A stretch of DNA of 64,000 nt from Bordetella sp. BOR01 (GTDB taxonomy: Bacteria > Pseudomonadota > Gammaproteobacteria > Burkholderiales > Burkholderiaceae_B). Of the stretch, positions 42,804 to 52,589 are shown piece by piece. Below the pieces are notes generated by a model. It was not told where the DNA came from, did no database searches, and saw only the letters and a list, made by a program, of their open reading frames with translations. The stretch is from NCBI RefSeq assembly GCF_019218885.1, contig NZ_JAHUWT010000002.1, forward strand, positions 1,054,001 through 1,118,000. The letters are read 5' to 3'. Made by a program: the position numbers and the translations under genes. Each line of letters starts with the position of its first letter. Position 1 is the stretch's first letter.

Positions 42804-43808
42804 CTAGGCGAATTTCAGCGTTTGTCCCAGGCCCATCTTGCCGGCCTTCTCGAGCATGGCGTGACCCAGCGCGATATCGGTGGTGGACAGGCCGCGATGC
42901 CAGAAAAGAATGGTCTCGTCGTCGCGTTCGCGGCCAGGTTTCACGCCCGCCACGATCTGGCCGATTTCGGCATGCAGGTTTTCCTGGGTGATGCGGTCGC
43001 TGTCGACGTGGGCGCGCAGCGAACCATACGGCAGGCCTTTGCGACATTGGCCCCAGTCATCGACCACGACCTTGCTCATGATGTCGGTCAGGCTCAGTTC
43101 GACGGCGCTCATGGTGCCGTAGGGCATGACCAGCGCGCCGGGCTTGATCCATTCTGTCTTGAGCAGCGGGGTGGGTTCGGGCAGGCGCGAGGCCTCGACC
43201 ACAATGTCGGCGCCGCGCACGCACGATTCCCAGTCGTCCACCACCTTTACCGGCTTGCCCAGGTCTTGGGAAAGGCGTACGCCGAAGGCCTTCTGGCTTT
43301 CGGGGCGGCGGGAGTGCACGCGGATTTCGTCGAAGTCGAAAAGGCTGTCCAGTAGCCGCACGTTCCAGTACGAGGTGCCGCGCGAGCCGATGTGGCCCAG
43401 CACCTTGCTGTTCTTGCGGGCCAGGTGCTTGGCGCCCAGGGCCGTGACCGCGCCAGTGCGCATGTCGGTGATGGCGGTGGCGTCGATTACGGCCAGCGGC
43501 TTGCCGTTGACGGGATCGAACAGGTTGAGCAGCGCCATTTCCGACGGCAAGTCGACCTTGTAGTTGTCCACGAAGTCGCTGACGACTTTTACGCCAGCAA
43601 TGTGCAGCGGCGCGATATAGCCACGCAGCACATTGAAATGCCCCTTGGCCGAGGATTCCGGCACCAGGTGCACGCGCGGCTCGATGACGGTCTGCCCGCG
43701 CCCCTGGGCGTCCAGGGCGCTTTCCACGGCGGCCAGGATCTCGGCGTCGGTCAGCGACAGCGCGCGCACGTCGGGGCCGTTCAGGTAGGTGATGTCGATG
43801 GACTGCAT
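42804..43808 (-). CDS. Ornithine cyclodeaminase / mu-crystallin family protein
   Basis: 334 residues with a Rossmann domain in the second half (VLGHIGSRGTSYWNVRLL near residue 135) and VVEASRLPEPTPLLK near 205. AVIDATAITDMRTGAVTALGAKHLA (residues 104-128) is the family hallmark. The glycine motif reads GxIGSRGTS, where family members usually have GxGxQA, so cofactor binding may differ. It lies in the hut operon, 13 nt after the Bug gene and 9 nt before the PhnD-like gene. It may reduce or deaminate an amino acid or cyclic imine formed in the pathway. The substrate is not known. Confidence 0.9.
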   Translation of the reverse strand: MQSIDITYLNGPDVRALSLTDAEILAAVESALDAQGRGQTVIEPRVHLVPESSAKGHFNVLRGYIAPLHIAGVKVVSDFVDNYKVDLPSEMALLNLFDPVNGKPLAVIDATAITDMRTGAVTALGAKHLARKNSKVLGHIGSRGTSYWNVRLLDSLFDFDEIRVHSRRPESQKAFGVRLSQDLGKPVKVVDDWESCVRGADIVVEASRLPEPTPLLKTEWIKPGALVMPYGTMSAVELSLTDIMSKVVVDDWGQCRKGLPYGSLRAHVDSDRITQENLHAEIGQIVAGVKPGRERDDETILFWHRGLSTTDIALGHAMLEKAGKMGLGQTLKFA

Positions 43809-43821
43809 GGTGTCTCCTGGG

Positions 43822-44808
43822 TTACTGGATGGGCTGGATGCCGGCCTTCTTGACGATGGCGGCCCATTTGCGGGTCTCGTCCTGGATCGTGCGGGCGAAG
43901 TCCGCCCGGCTCGAGCCGGCGGGCTCCACGCCCAGGCCGATGAACTTCTGGCGCACGGACGCTTGCTGCACGGCCTCGGCGATGTCGGTCTGCAGCTTGT
44001 CGAGTATGGCGGGCGGAACCTGGGCCGGGGCCACGATGCCGTACCACGAGGTCACGTCGAAGCCGGGGTAGCCGCTTTCGGCGACGGTGGGCACGTCTTT
44101 GAGCTGCGGCAGGCGTTCGGGGCCGGCCACCGCCAGCGCCCGCAGCTTGCCGGCCTGGATCTGCGGCAGCACGGTGGACACGCCTGCGAACATCATGTCG
44201 ACGTTGCCCGCCACCACATCGTTGACCGCGGCGGCCATGGCGTTGTACGGGATGTGCCGGATCACGACGCCGGCCGACTGGTTGAGCAGTTCGCCAGCCA
44301 GGTGGGCGCCGCTGCCTGGCCCGGGCGACGAGTAGTTGAGCTTGTCGGGATGCTGGCGGGCGTAGTCCACCAGTTCCTTGAAGGTCTTGGCCGGCACGCG
44401 GTCGTTGACCACCAGCACGTTGGGCGAGGTGGCCAGCATCGTCACGGGGGCGAAGTCCTTGGCCGTGTCGAAGGGCAGCTTGGTGTAGAGCAGCGGATTG
44501 ACGGTCAGGTTGCCGGCGGGTGCCAGCGCCAGCGTATAGCCGTCGGGCTTGGCGCGGGCCACGTAGTCCATGCCGATGTTGCCGGAAGCGCCGACCTTGT
44601 TCTCGACGATGACGGGCACGCCCCATTTGCTGCCGAGCTGCTGCCCGACGATGCGAGGCAAGGCATCGGCGATGCCGCCCGCGCCGAACGGCACGATGAT
44701 GGTGACGGGTTGACTGGGGTACTTTGCCTCGGCGGCGAATGCCGGCGAGGCGGACAAGGCGCCGGCCAGAACGGCGCCGGTCATGCGGATGGCGAGAGAC
44801 GAGTTCAT
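43822..44808 (-). CDS. Bug/TctC family periplasmic receptor (hut operon)
   Basis: 328 residues with a Sec signal (MTGAVLAGALSASPAFAAEA). The mature start is YPSQPVTIIVPFGAGGIADAL, and VIVENKVGASG is near residue 63. It is embedded between the hutH homologue (40 nt) and ocd (13 nt), so uptake of histidine, urocanate or a related compound is plausible. Bug proteins inside a hut operon are not part of the classical hut set. Confidence 0.92.
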   Translation of the reverse strand: MNSSLAIRMTGAVLAGALSASPAFAAEAKYPSQPVTIIVPFGAGGIADALPRIVGQQLGSKWGVPVIVENKVGASGNIGMDYVARAKPDGYTLALAPAGNLTVNPLLYTKLPFDTAKDFAPVTMLATSPNVLVVNDRVPAKTFKELVDYARQHPDKLNYSSPGPGSGAHLAGELLNQSAGVVIRHIPYNAMAAAVNDVVAGNVDMMFAGVSTVLPQIQAGKLRALAVAGPERLPQLKDVPTVAESGYPGFDVTSWYGIVAPAQVPPAILDKLQTDIAEAVQQASVRQKFIGLGVEPAGSSRADFARTIQDETRKWAAIVKKAGIQPIQ

Positions 44809-44848
44809 GATTTTCCCCTATGCAGGTCTCGCTGTGTCGGCCCGGCGC

Positions 44849-46624
44849 TCACTGTGCGGCGTCGCGGGGCTGTTCAAGAAAGCGGTCGGCGCGCGCGATG
44901 TCGTCGGCCAATCGCCGGTCTTCCGATAAAAACGCCACCTGCGCGCGAAAGGCATCGAGCAGGGCGCCGGTGCCCTTGCCGATGGGGCGTTGCGGGTCGG
45001 CGCGGGTGCGCAGGTCTACAGCCTGCGCCGCATGAATCAATTCGATGCCCAGCAGCGTGCGCAGCCGCTGCACTTGCTGCCACACGCGCTGCGCCGCCAG
45101 CGGCGCGTTGGTGGCCACGTCTTCGATGTGCCCGGCCACCACCAGCGCATCCGACGACACGGGGTGCGACAGGGCGCGGATTTCGGTGGCCAGGACCGAT
45201 ACGGGTTTCTGGATGGTGGTGTATGCCAGGGTCTTGTCGTCGGGGGACAAAAAGCGCGACAAGTGCGTGAAGGTGGGGTCGCCCAGGCGCAGCACGCGCT
45301 GCGCCGATGATTGCGCGACATGCGACAGCGCCACGCCCACGGATTGCAGCGGCACGACCCACACCGTGGGGTCGAAACCGGCGCTGGGTACGATGGCGCC
45401 GCGTACCTCGCCCCGGGTGACGAAATAGCGGGCCTCTTGCGGGGTGGCGCCGGCAGGCGGCGCCGCGTCCAGCACCACGGTGGGGTTGTCGTCCGAGCTA
45501 TTGATCTGGATGAGCAACTGGGTATCCAGCGCCTGCAGCGCCTCGCGGGCCGCGCCGTGCACCTGGCTGACGGTGCGGAAGCTCAAGGGATCCTGCAGCG
45601 GGCGCTTGTCGTCGACCTGCCACAACGCGCTGCCTTCCAGCATGTCGAGGATGCGGCGCGCGGTCTGCTGTTGCCCGGCATAGGGGCGTTGCGCCTGCAC
45701 AGCCGGCAGCAGCGGCGCGATATTGCCGTTCAGGCCCTCGAGCGCCAGGGCGGCGATGCCGTCGGCGCGGTCCAGCAGCTGTTCGGCGTCGTGCGCGGCC
45801 AGGATGGCCAGCGCGGCGCCGTAGGCATTGGAACTTAGCAGGGATAGCGAGTCCTTGGCGTATGGCTGGACGGGTTCGATGCCGGCACCGCGCATGGCGA
45901 GCGCCGCCGGCATGAGCTTGCCGCCGACCTCGACCTGTCCTTCGCCCATCATGGCCAGGCCGATCTGCGGCAGGATGCCGATGTCGGCCTCGCCCACCGA
46001 GCCCTGGCCCAGCACCACGGGCGTCAAGCCCTTGTTCAGGAACGCCGCGTACTGGCGTACCAGGGCAGGGCTCATGCCGGTACCGCCGAACAATGCCGTG
46101 TTCAGGCGCACCACCATCGCGGCGCGCACTGCGTCGGCGGCGGCCGGCTCGCCAAAGGCGACGGTATGCGAAAGCAGCATGCGATGATTGAATGCCTGGG
46201 ACAGCGTGCGCGCTTCGTCCGAGATCGTATCGCCGGAGAATATTGTCTGGTCTTTGTTTTGCCCCACGCCGCGATTCAGCCCATAGACTGGCTGGCCCAG
46301 GCGCGCGTATTCCAGCAACAGTTCGTGCGAACGGGCCACGCGCTGCCAGGCGGCATCGGTGGGCGCCACCGGCCGGCCATGCCGTGCGACCTGGACTACT
46401 TGCGCCGCCGTGAGCGACTTGCCGTCCAGCGCCAGTGGCGCCTGCCGCGCCGGTGCGCGGTCGGTCGCGGCGGCGGGCCGGGCTGCCACAGAGGTGTCGG
46501 CCGCATGGATAACGGGTGACAGCAACGCGCCGGCCATGCAGGCCAGGGCGATGCAGGCCTTGCGGCGCAATGCCAGGGGCAGGGCCGGTAAAGCGCGGTC
46601 TGCGGACCGCACGGAGTGACGCAT
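44849..46624 (-). CDS. Histidine ammonia-lyase homologue with signal peptide and no MIO triad
   Basis: 591 residues from the ATG at 46624 (AAGGAG six nt upstream). An N-terminal Sec signal (about residues 22-41, ACIALACMAGALLSPVIHA) precedes a linker and the HAL/PAL domain (from ~65). Homology is seen in VYGLNRGVGQNKD (Tyr114), QDPLSFRTVSQVHGA (345-359) and NSSDDNP (375-381). In HAL the cofactor MIO forms from Ala-Ser-Gly in GSVGASGDLAPLAH. Here the DNA reads GSVGEADIGILPQIG, with Glu212-Ala213-Asp214 at that site. The protein is therefore probably exported and not a classical MIO lyase. It stands in the hutH position after hutU and before bug. It may bind, or act otherwise on, histidine or another aromatic amino acid. 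Confidence 0.9.
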   Translation of the reverse strand: MRHSVRSADRALPALPLALRRKACIALACMAGALLSPVIHAADTSVAARPAAATDRAPARQAPLALDGKSLTAAQVVQVARHGRPVAPTDAAWQRVARSHELLLEYARLGQPVYGLNRGVGQNKDQTIFSGDTISDEARTLSQAFNHRMLLSHTVAFGEPAAADAVRAAMVVRLNTALFGGTGMSPALVRQYAAFLNKGLTPVVLGQGSVGEADIGILPQIGLAMMGEGQVEVGGKLMPAALAMRGAGIEPVQPYAKDSLSLLSSNAYGAALAILAAHDAEQLLDRADGIAALALEGLNGNIAPLLPAVQAQRPYAGQQQTARRILDMLEGSALWQVDDKRPLQDPLSFRTVSQVHGAAREALQALDTQLLIQINSSDDNPTVVLDAAPPAGATPQEARYFVTRGEVRGAIVPSAGFDPTVWVVPLQSVGVALSHVAQSSAQRVLRLGDPTFTHLSRFLSPDDKTLAYTTIQKPVSVLATEIRALSHPVSSDALVVAGHIEDVATNAPLAAQRVWQQVQRLRTLLGIELIHAAQAVDLRTRADPQRPIGKGTGALLDAFRAQVAFLSEDRRLADDIARADRFLEQPRDAAQ

Positions 46625-46664
46625 CACGACTCCTTGGGCGTGGAAGAACGAAGCGAGCGCGAAA

Positions 46665-48347
46665 CTAGGGCTTGAGCATGGGCAAGTCCAGGCCGACGGA
46701 TCGGGCGCAGTCGATGGCAGTCTCGTAGCCGGCATCGGCGTGGCGCATCACGCCGCTGGCCGGATCGTTGTGCAGCACCCGCGCCAGGCGCCGGTCGGCT
46801 TCGGGCGTGCCGTCGCAGACGATCACCACCCCTGCGTGCTGCGAGAAGCCCATGCCCACGCCGCCGCCGTGATGCAGCGATACCCAGGTAGCGCCGCCGG
46901 CGGTGTTGAGCAGCGCATTGAGCAGCGGCCAGTCGGACACGGCATCCGAGCCGTCGCGCATGGATTCGGTTTCACGGTTGGGGCTGGCCACCGAGCCCGA
47001 GTCGAGATGGTCGCGGCCGATGACGACGGGTGCGCTCAGTTCGCCGGTGCGCACCATTTCGTTGAAGGCCAGTGCCAGCCGTGCGCGGTCGCGCACGCCC
47101 ACCCAGCAAATGCGCGCCGGCAGCCCCTGGAAGGCGATGCGCTCGCGCGCCATGTCGAGCCAGTTGTGCAAGTGCTTGTCATCGGGGATCAATTCCTTGA
47201 CCTTGGCGTCGGTCTTGTAGATATCTTCGGGGTCGCCCGACAGGGCCGCCCAGCGGAACGGCCCGATACCTTCGCAGAATAGCGGCCGGATATAGGCGGG
47301 CACGAAGCCGGGAAAGTCGAAGGCGTTGTCCACGCCTTCTTCCAGCGCGACCTGCCGGATATTGTTGCCGTAGTCCAGCGTGGCCGCGCCGCGTTGCTTC
47401 AGTTCGAGCATGGCGCGCACATGGGCGGCCATGGACTGCCGCGCGGCGGCCACCACGGCCTGGGGGTCGCTCTGGCGCTTGTCGCGCCAGGCTTGCACGG
47501 TCCAGCCTTGCGGCAGATAGCCATTCAGGGGGTCGTGCGCCGAGGTCTGGTCGGTAAGGCAGTCGGGCGTGATGTTGCGGCGTACCATCTCTGATACCAC
47601 GTCGGCGGCGTTGCCCAGCAGGCCTACCGAAACGGCGCGCTGTTCCGCCCGGGCCTTGTCGATGATGGCCAGCGCCTCGTCCAGCGAGGTGGCCTTGACG
47701 TCGATGTAGCGGGTGCGCAGCCGGAAGTCGATGCGCGACTCGTCGCATTCCACGGCGATCATGCTGAAGCCGGCCATGGTGGCGGCAAGCGGTTGTGCGC
47801 CACCCATGCCGCCCAGGCCCGCGGTAAGGATCCAGCGCCCCTTGGGATCGCCGCCGAAATGCTGGTTGGCCACTGCATAGAAGGTCTCGTACGTACCTTG
47901 CACAATGCCCTGTGAACCGATGTAGATCCAGCTGCCGGCCGTCATCTGGCCGTACATCATGAGGCCCTTGCGGTCGAGTTCGTGAAAGTGTTCCCAGGTG
48001 GCCCAGTGCGGGACCAGGTTCGAGTTGGCCAGCAGCACGCGGGGGGCGTCGGTGTGCGTCTTGAACACGCCCACCGGCTTGCCGGACTGGATCAGCAGGG
48101 TTTCGTCGGCCTCGAGGCGGCGCAGCACTTCAAGGATCTTGTCGTAGGCCGGCCAATTGCGCGCGGCGCGGCCGATTCCCCCGTACACCACCAATTCGTG
48201 GGGGTGTTCGGCCACCTCGGGGTCCAGGTTGTTCTGGATCATGCGGTAGGCGGCTTCGATCAGCCAATTCTTGCAGCTCAGGGTATTGCCACGCGGCGCG
48301 CGAATGGTGCGGGTGGAGTCGTGGCGGGTGGGCGTGAGGTCGCTCAT
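46665..48347 (-). CDS. hutU: Urocanate hydratase
   Basis: 560 residues, the family length. [19 protein letters not shown] near residue 49, [18 protein letters not shown] near 175 (NAD+ binding) and [18 protein letters not shown] near 445 are conserved, as is [17 protein letters not shown] near 495. It converts urocanate to imidazolonepropionate in the cytoplasm, the second step of histidine breakdown. It is 21 nt after hutC and 40 nt before the hutH homologue. Product goes to HutI, encoded divergently at 49224. Confidence 0.97.
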   Translation of the reverse strand: MSDLTPTRHDSTRTIRAPRGNTLSCKNWLIEAAYRMIQNNLDPEVAEHPHELVVYGGIGRAARNWPAYDKILEVLRRLEADETLLIQSGKPVGVFKTHTDAPRVLLANSNLVPHWATWEHFHELDRKGLMMYGQMTAGSWIYIGSQGIVQGTYETFYAVANQHFGGDPKGRWILTAGLGGMGGAQPLAATMAGFSMIAVECDESRIDFRLRTRYIDVKATSLDEALAIIDKARAEQRAVSVGLLGNAADVVSEMVRRNITPDCLTDQTSAHDPLNGYLPQGWTVQAWRDKRQSDPQAVVAAARQSMAAHVRAMLELKQRGAATLDYGNNIRQVALEEGVDNAFDFPGFVPAYIRPLFCEGIGPFRWAALSGDPEDIYKTDAKVKELIPDDKHLHNWLDMARERIAFQGLPARICWVGVRDRARLALAFNEMVRTGELSAPVVIGRDHLDSGSVASPNRETESMRDGSDAVSDWPLLNALLNTAGGATWVSLHHGGGVGMGFSQHAGVVIVCDGTPEADRRLARVLHNDPASGVMRHADAGYETAIDCARSVGLDLPMLKP

Positions 48348-48368
48348 GGTTTGTCTCCGTGAGGGTTC

Positions 48369-49121
48369 TTAGTTGCGGGCCGTCTGGCCGGGCTGGACGG
48401 GCACGGTGGCGTAACCGCTCAGCCGATAGGATTCGCCCGGATGGATCAGGCGGGCGAAGGTGGCGATATGAGGGGATGTCCAGGTGCGCCGCAATACCTG
48501 CAGGCAGGCCTGCGGACCGTCCAGGCCCAGCCAGGCGCCGACCTCGGGGCTGGGCAGGATGGCCTCGATGGTGTGCTCTACGGCCGACAGGGGGGCCACG
48601 CGGCTGAGGTAGGCATTGGGGGTCTCGCGGCTGAAGTCCTGGTCGAGATAGCCCGGCGCGGCCTGCGGGTTGACGTAGCGGTCTTCCAGCTGCACGGCGG
48701 CCTCGTTGTCCAGGTGCAGCAGGATGGAATGGAAGACGGGATTGCCGGGCGCAATGCCCAGCGCGATGGCGATGCCCTCGGCGGCGGTTTCCCGTTCGAG
48801 CAGGATGATGCGGTTGCTATAGCGGTGGCCCCGTTCGGAGATTTCGTCGGCGATATTGCGCACTTCCAGCACGGGCAGCATGGGCCGGCGTTCGGCCACG
48901 AAGGTGCCCACGCCCTGGCTGCGCACCAACATGCCGTCTTGGGTGAGTTCAAGAATGGCGCGCCGCGCCGTCATGCGCGACACATCGAACTGGGCGGCAA
49001 GCTGGTTCTCGGACGGCACCTGTTCATTGACCGCCCACCGGCCCGATTCGATGTTCGCGATGATGTGCCGCTTGATGCGGGCATAGGGGGCCAGGGTCTG
49101 GTCGTTGGCTGCGGCATTCAT
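48369..49121 (-). CDS. hutC: GntR/HutC-family repressor of the hut genes
   Basis: 250 residues from the ATG at 49121; an upstream in-frame start at 49172 lies inside the operator and is rejected. The GntR winged helix is at residues 10-75 (QVPSENQLAAQFDVSRMTARRAI), followed by a UTRA ligand domain (residues ~90-240) of the HutC type. Urocanate is the usual inducer of HutC. It heads the hutU operon and is divergent from hutI, with the palindrome 49159-49174 between them. Confidence 0.94.
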   Translation of the reverse strand: MNAAANDQTLAPYARIKRHIIANIESGRWAVNEQVPSENQLAAQFDVSRMTARRAILELTQDGMLVRSQGVGTFVAERRPMLPVLEVRNIADEISERGHRYSNRIILLERETAAEGIAIALGIAPGNPVFHSILLHLDNEAAVQLEDRYVNPQAAPGYLDQDFSRETPNAYLSRVAPLSAVEHTIEAILPSPEVGAWLGLDGPQACLQVLRRTWTSPHIATFARLIHPGESYRLSGYATVPVQPGQTARN

Positions 49122-49158
49122 GGCGGTGCTTCCAAAGCGCTGCGGATGGGTCGATTTA

Positions 49159-49174
49159 ACTTGGATATACAAGT
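49159..49174. promoter_or_regulatory. HutC-like operator (ACTTGGATATACAAGT)
   Basis: A 16-bp palindrome with one mismatched pair, close in form to the CTTGTATATACAAG type bound by HutC in pseudomonads. It is 37 nt before the hutC start and 49 nt before hutI, so HutC would repress both directions and itself. Confidence 0.65.
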
Positions 49175-49223
49175 ATAGTCAAGTAAACTTTCGTCCTATG
49201 CTTATTCGGAAAGGAGCCGATCG

Positions 49224-50471
49224 ATGACGCATCCGGGAACGCAGGGCGGCTGGGATACCTTGATCATCAACGCCCGGTTGGCCACCTTCGCGCCCGCGCG
49301 CGGCGGCGACTACGGGGTGGCCGATGACGCCGATGCGCTGGCGATCGACCAGGGGCGCATCGCCTGGATCGGCCGCGCGGCCGACGTGCCGGCCCCGGGG
49401 CGGCAGGCGGCAGTCATCGATGTCCATGGCCAGTGGGTGATGCCGGGGCTGATCGACTGCCATACCCATCTGGTCTATGCCGGTTCGCGGGCGCGCGAGT
49501 TCGCGCAGCGCCTGAATGGCGCCAGCTATGAAGAGATTGCCCGCGCGGGCGGGGGCATTGCCTCGACGGTGCGTGCCACCCGTGAAGCCGGCGAAGCCGC
49601 CCTGGTCGAGCAAGCCGGGCCACGGCTGCGCGCGCTGATGCGCGAAGGGGTGACCACCATCGAGATCAAGTCGGGCTACGGCCTGGATCGCGGCACCGAA
49701 TTGGCCATGCTGCGCGCCGCGCGCCGCCTGGGCGAAACCGGGGCTGTCACGGTGCGCACCACCTTCCTGGGCGCGCACGCCCTGCCGCCCGAATATGCCG
49801 GCAGGGCCGATGCCTATATCGATGCTATCTGCAACGACATACTGCCCGCGGCGGCCCAGGCGGGGCTGGTCGATGCGGTCGACGCGTTTTGCGAGACCAT
49901 CGGCTTTGATGCCGCCCAGGTAGAACGGATCTTCAAGGCGGCTGGCGCGCTCGGCCTGCCGGTAAAGCTGCACGCCGAACAACTCAGCAACCTGGGCGGC
50001 AGCGAACTGGTGGCGCGCCACGGTGGCCTGTCGTCAGACCACCTGGAACACCTGGATGAAGCGGGCGCACGGGCGCTGGCCGCGGCCGGCACGGTGGCGG
50101 TGCTGCTGCCGGGCGCCTATTACTTCCTGCGCGATACCCATACGCCGCCGATAGGCTTGCTGCGCAAGCATGGCGTGCCGATGGCGGTGGCAACTGACTG
50201 CAATCCAGGCACCTCGCCGTTTGCTTCATTGCTGCTGATGCTGAACATGGCTTGCACGCTGTTCCGGCTGACGCCCGCCGAGGCCCTGAACGGCGTGACG
50301 CATGCGGCGGCGCAAGCCCTGGGCATGGCCGATGAGGTCGGCAGCCTGGCGGTGGGAAAGCGCGCCGATCTGGTGTTCTGGCAGGTTCCCGATTTGGCCG
50401 AGCTTTGCTACAGCTACGGCACCCACGTGCCGACCCGCGTGCTGTGCGCAGGGATGGCGCGCCCGGCCTGA
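49224..50471 (+). CDS. hutI: Imidazolonepropionase
   Basis: 415 residues; the start has AAGGAG ahead of it. Metal site [17 protein letters not shown] near residue 80 ([10 protein letters not shown]), then [13 protein letters not shown] near 250 with a His, and [10 protein letters not shown] near 325 with the catalytic Asp. Third step of histidine degradation: imidazolonepropionate to formiminoglutamate. It is divergent from hutC-hutU. No hutF or hutG was seen in the window, so the last step must be encoded elsewhere. Confidence 0.97.
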   Translation: MTHPGTQGGWDTLIINARLATFAPARGGDYGVADDADALAIDQGRIAWIGRAADVPAPGRQAAVIDVHGQWVMPGLIDCHTHLVYAGSRAREFAQRLNGASYEEIARAGGGIASTVRATREAGEAALVEQAGPRLRALMREGVTTIEIKSGYGLDRGTELAMLRAARRLGETGAVTVRTTFLGAHALPPEYAGRADAYIDAICNDILPAAAQAGLVDAVDAFCETIGFDAAQVERIFKAAGALGLPVKLHAEQLSNLGGSELVARHGGLSSDHLEHLDEAGARALAAAGTVAVLLPGAYYFLRDTHTPPIGLLRKHGVPMAVATDCNPGTSPFASLLLMLNMACTLFRLTPAEALNGVTHAAAQALGMADEVGSLAVGKRADLVFWQVPDLAELCYSYGTHVPTRVLCAGMARPA

Positions 50472-50490
50472 GCCCGCCGCTTGCGCGCGG

Positions 50491-51387
50491 TCAGCCCGCG
50501 TGGCCGCTTTCGGCCAGTATCCACCTGGACAGCCGGGTCGCCGCGTCGGATGGCGGGTCTTCCTGCCGAACGCAAAGATAGTAGTCCAGCCCGACATCGA
50601 GCTTCTGGTCGAATATCTGGACCAGGCGTCCCGCGGCCAGCTCGCATTCGATGAGCGCCAGGCGCAGCAGGCCTGCCCCCAGGTTCGCGGTGACGGCCGC
50701 CAGGGTCAGTTGCGCGTCTTCGAGCAGCGGGCCCGCCAGCCGCTCGGGCCGTACGCCGGCCTGCGTAAGCCAGGCCGCCCAGCGCGCGCGGTCGCCGTCG
50801 TGCACCAGCGGCGCATGCGCCAGGTCGCGCGGATGGCGGAACGGCCCGTGTTGCTGCGCGAAGGCAGGCGTGCACACGGGCACGACCGCACCCGATAGCA
50901 GGCGGGTTACGCGGTGGCCCGGCCAGCGTCCGGCCCCGAAGCGAATGGAAAGGTCTGCCGAATCGCCGGGGTAGCTGCCATGCATGGCATAAACCACATT
51001 GACACCGACGTCGGGGTGGGCCTGCATGAAGCGCCCCAGGCGTGGCAGAAGCCAACTGCTGCCCAGCAGGCCCGTGACACCCACGGTGACCTGGGTGAGC
51101 GTGGCGCGCTCTTTGGCCTGGCGGGTGGCGCTGCGCAACACCGTGAACGCGGTATGGATGGATCGGTAGTAGTCGCGCCCCTCGTCCGTAAGGCAGAGCG
51201 CACGGCCTTTGCGCGTGGTCAGCGGGGTCTGGATATAGCTTTCCAGCAAGTGCAATTGATGGCTGACTGCGGAAGGGGTGATATTCAGCTGGGCCGCGGC
51301 GTCGGCAATGGAGCCATGCTCGGCAAAGGCTTCAAAGGCGCGAATGGCGCGCAGCGGCGGGTCGATGCCGTCGGAATCGGGGTTCAT
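50491..51387 (-). CDS. LysR-family transcriptional regulator (GcvA-like)
   Basis: 298 residues. Helix-turn-helix at residues 11-68 (PLRAIRAFEAFAEHGSIADAA, ITPSAVSHQLHLLES), the GcvA/AmpR-like pattern. TRKGRALCLTDEGRDYYRS follows. It is divergent from the polyamine-type ABC operon at 51563 (175-bp AT-rich gap) and likely regulates it. It converges with hutI, so no hut role is expected. Confidence 0.93.
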   Translation of the reverse strand: MNPDSDGIDPPLRAIRAFEAFAEHGSIADAAAQLNITPSAVSHQLHLLESYIQTPLTTRKGRALCLTDEGRDYYRSIHTAFTVLRSATRQAKERATLTQVTVGVTGLLGSSWLLPRLGRFMQAHPDVGVNVVYAMHGSYPGDSADLSIRFGAGRWPGHRVTRLLSGAVVPVCTPAFAQQHGPFRHPRDLAHAPLVHDGDRARWAAWLTQAGVRPERLAGPLLEDAQLTLAAVTANLGAGLLRLALIECELAAGRLVQIFDQKLDVGLDYYLCVRQEDPPSDAATRLSRWILAESGHAG

Positions 51388-51410
51388 GATTGAATAAAAA
51401 AATTCATCTG

Positions 51411-51421
51411 TTGAATTTCAA
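51411..51421. promoter_or_regulatory. Short palindrome TTGAATTTCAA in the LysR / ABC divergent promoter
   Basis: An 11-nt perfect odd palindrome (TTGAA-T-TTCAA) 23 nt upstream of the LysR start, within a strongly AT-rich stretch (51388-51500) unlike the GC-rich surroundings. A longer ATTGAA...TTCAAT pair (51389-51422) flanks it. It is a candidate LysR site. Confidence 0.4.
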
Positions 51422-51562
51422 TCAGCTATCTTTCTGCGCGAGCTTCTATATTTTCATGGAAAAAACGCAAGGATTATGCCGTACAGATAAAAGCATATAT
51501 GAATTTTATTTGGATGGCTGGGCCTGGAATCTTTCACTCGATTCATACTTCAAGGGGGAACT

Positions 51563-52585
51563 ATGAAGGCAAGGTTTTTGGGCGGAGCCATTCTGGCTTG
51601 CGCCGCCGCGGGCGCGCAGGCCGCCGACAGCATCACGTTGGCGTCCTGGGGCGGCTCGTTCCAGAAGGCGCAGCGCGAGGCCTGGTTCACGCCGGCCGAG
51701 AAGGCCCTTGGAATAACCATCAGGGAAGACACGACCTCAGGATTGGCCGACGTGCGTACCCAGGTTGCCTCGGGCAAGCCTGCCTGGGATATCGTGCAGC
51801 AGGGCAATCAGTCATGTCCGTTGATGGAGCAAGAGGGCCTGCTGGAAAAGCTCGACCCCGCCATCGTCGACACCACCGGCATTCCAGACAACATGAAGTC
51901 GGATTACTGGGTCGCCGACGTGGTCTATGGCGTGGTGATCGGCTGGAACAAGCAGGCCCTGGACGGCGCGCCGCCGCAGAACTGGAAAGATTTCTGGAAC
52001 ACGCGCGATTTTCCCGGCATGCGCTCGCTGCGCCGTTCGCCGCTGTACAACATCGAGGCGGCACTGCTGGCAGACGGCGTGGCGCCAAAGGACATCTACC
52101 CGCCCGATGTAGAGCGCGCCTTCCGCAAGCTGGCCGAACTCAAGCCCAGTGTCGGCGCCTGGTGGGGCTCGGGCGCCGAGTCAGTGCAACTGATGCAGAA
52201 CGAGGAAGTGGACATGTCGGGAATCTGGAACGGCCGCATCCAGGACCTGATGCGTGAAGACGAACGCATGGACTTCACCTGGAACCAGCAGATTGTGCTG
52301 TACGACTGCCTGGCCATTCCCAAGGGCGCCAAGAACAAAGAGGCCGCCATGAAAGTGCTGGCCTACCTGGTCAAGCCGCAGACGCAGGCGCGCCTGTCGA
52401 CCTTGATCAACTATGCACCGGCCAATGAAAAGGCCTACGACACCGGCATCATCAGTCCGGAACTGGCGGCCAAGCTGCCGAATTCGCCGGCCAACCGCGA
52501 CGGTGCGGTGATACTGGATACGCAGTGGTGGTCGAAGAACTACGACGCCATGTCCAAGCGCTTTGACCTGCTGTTGCAGCGCTAG
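51563..52585 (+). CDS. Spermidine/putrescine-type ABC binding protein
   Basis: 340 residues with a Sec signal ending GAQA|ADS near residue 20 and the mature start ITLASWGGSFQKAQREAWFTP, the PotD/AgpA-like opening. SGKPAWDIVQQG is near residue 72 and WWGSGAESVQLMQNEEVDMSG near 192. It is the first gene of a four-gene ABC operon, 4 nt before the ATP-binding subunit. Ligands of this family range from polyamines to opines, thiamine and amino acids; which one applies is not clear. Confidence 0.93.
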   Translation: MKARFLGGAILACAAAGAQAADSITLASWGGSFQKAQREAWFTPAEKALGITIREDTTSGLADVRTQVASGKPAWDIVQQGNQSCPLMEQEGLLEKLDPAIVDTTGIPDNMKSDYWVADVVYGVVIGWNKQALDGAPPQNWKDFWNTRDFPGMRSLRRSPLYNIEAALLADGVAPKDIYPPDVERAFRKLAELKPSVGAWWGSGAESVQLMQNEEVDMSGIWNGRIQDLMREDERMDFTWNQQIVLYDCLAIPKGAKNKEAAMKVLAYLVKPQTQARLSTLINYAPANEKAYDTGIISPELAAKLPNSPANRDGAVILDTQWWSKNYDAMSKRFDLLLQR

Positions 52586-52589
52586 CGGG

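Noticed and set aside
44849-46624. Naming the HAL homologue hutH without qualification
   Set aside because: The MIO triad is absent and a signal peptide is present, so classical activity is doubtful.
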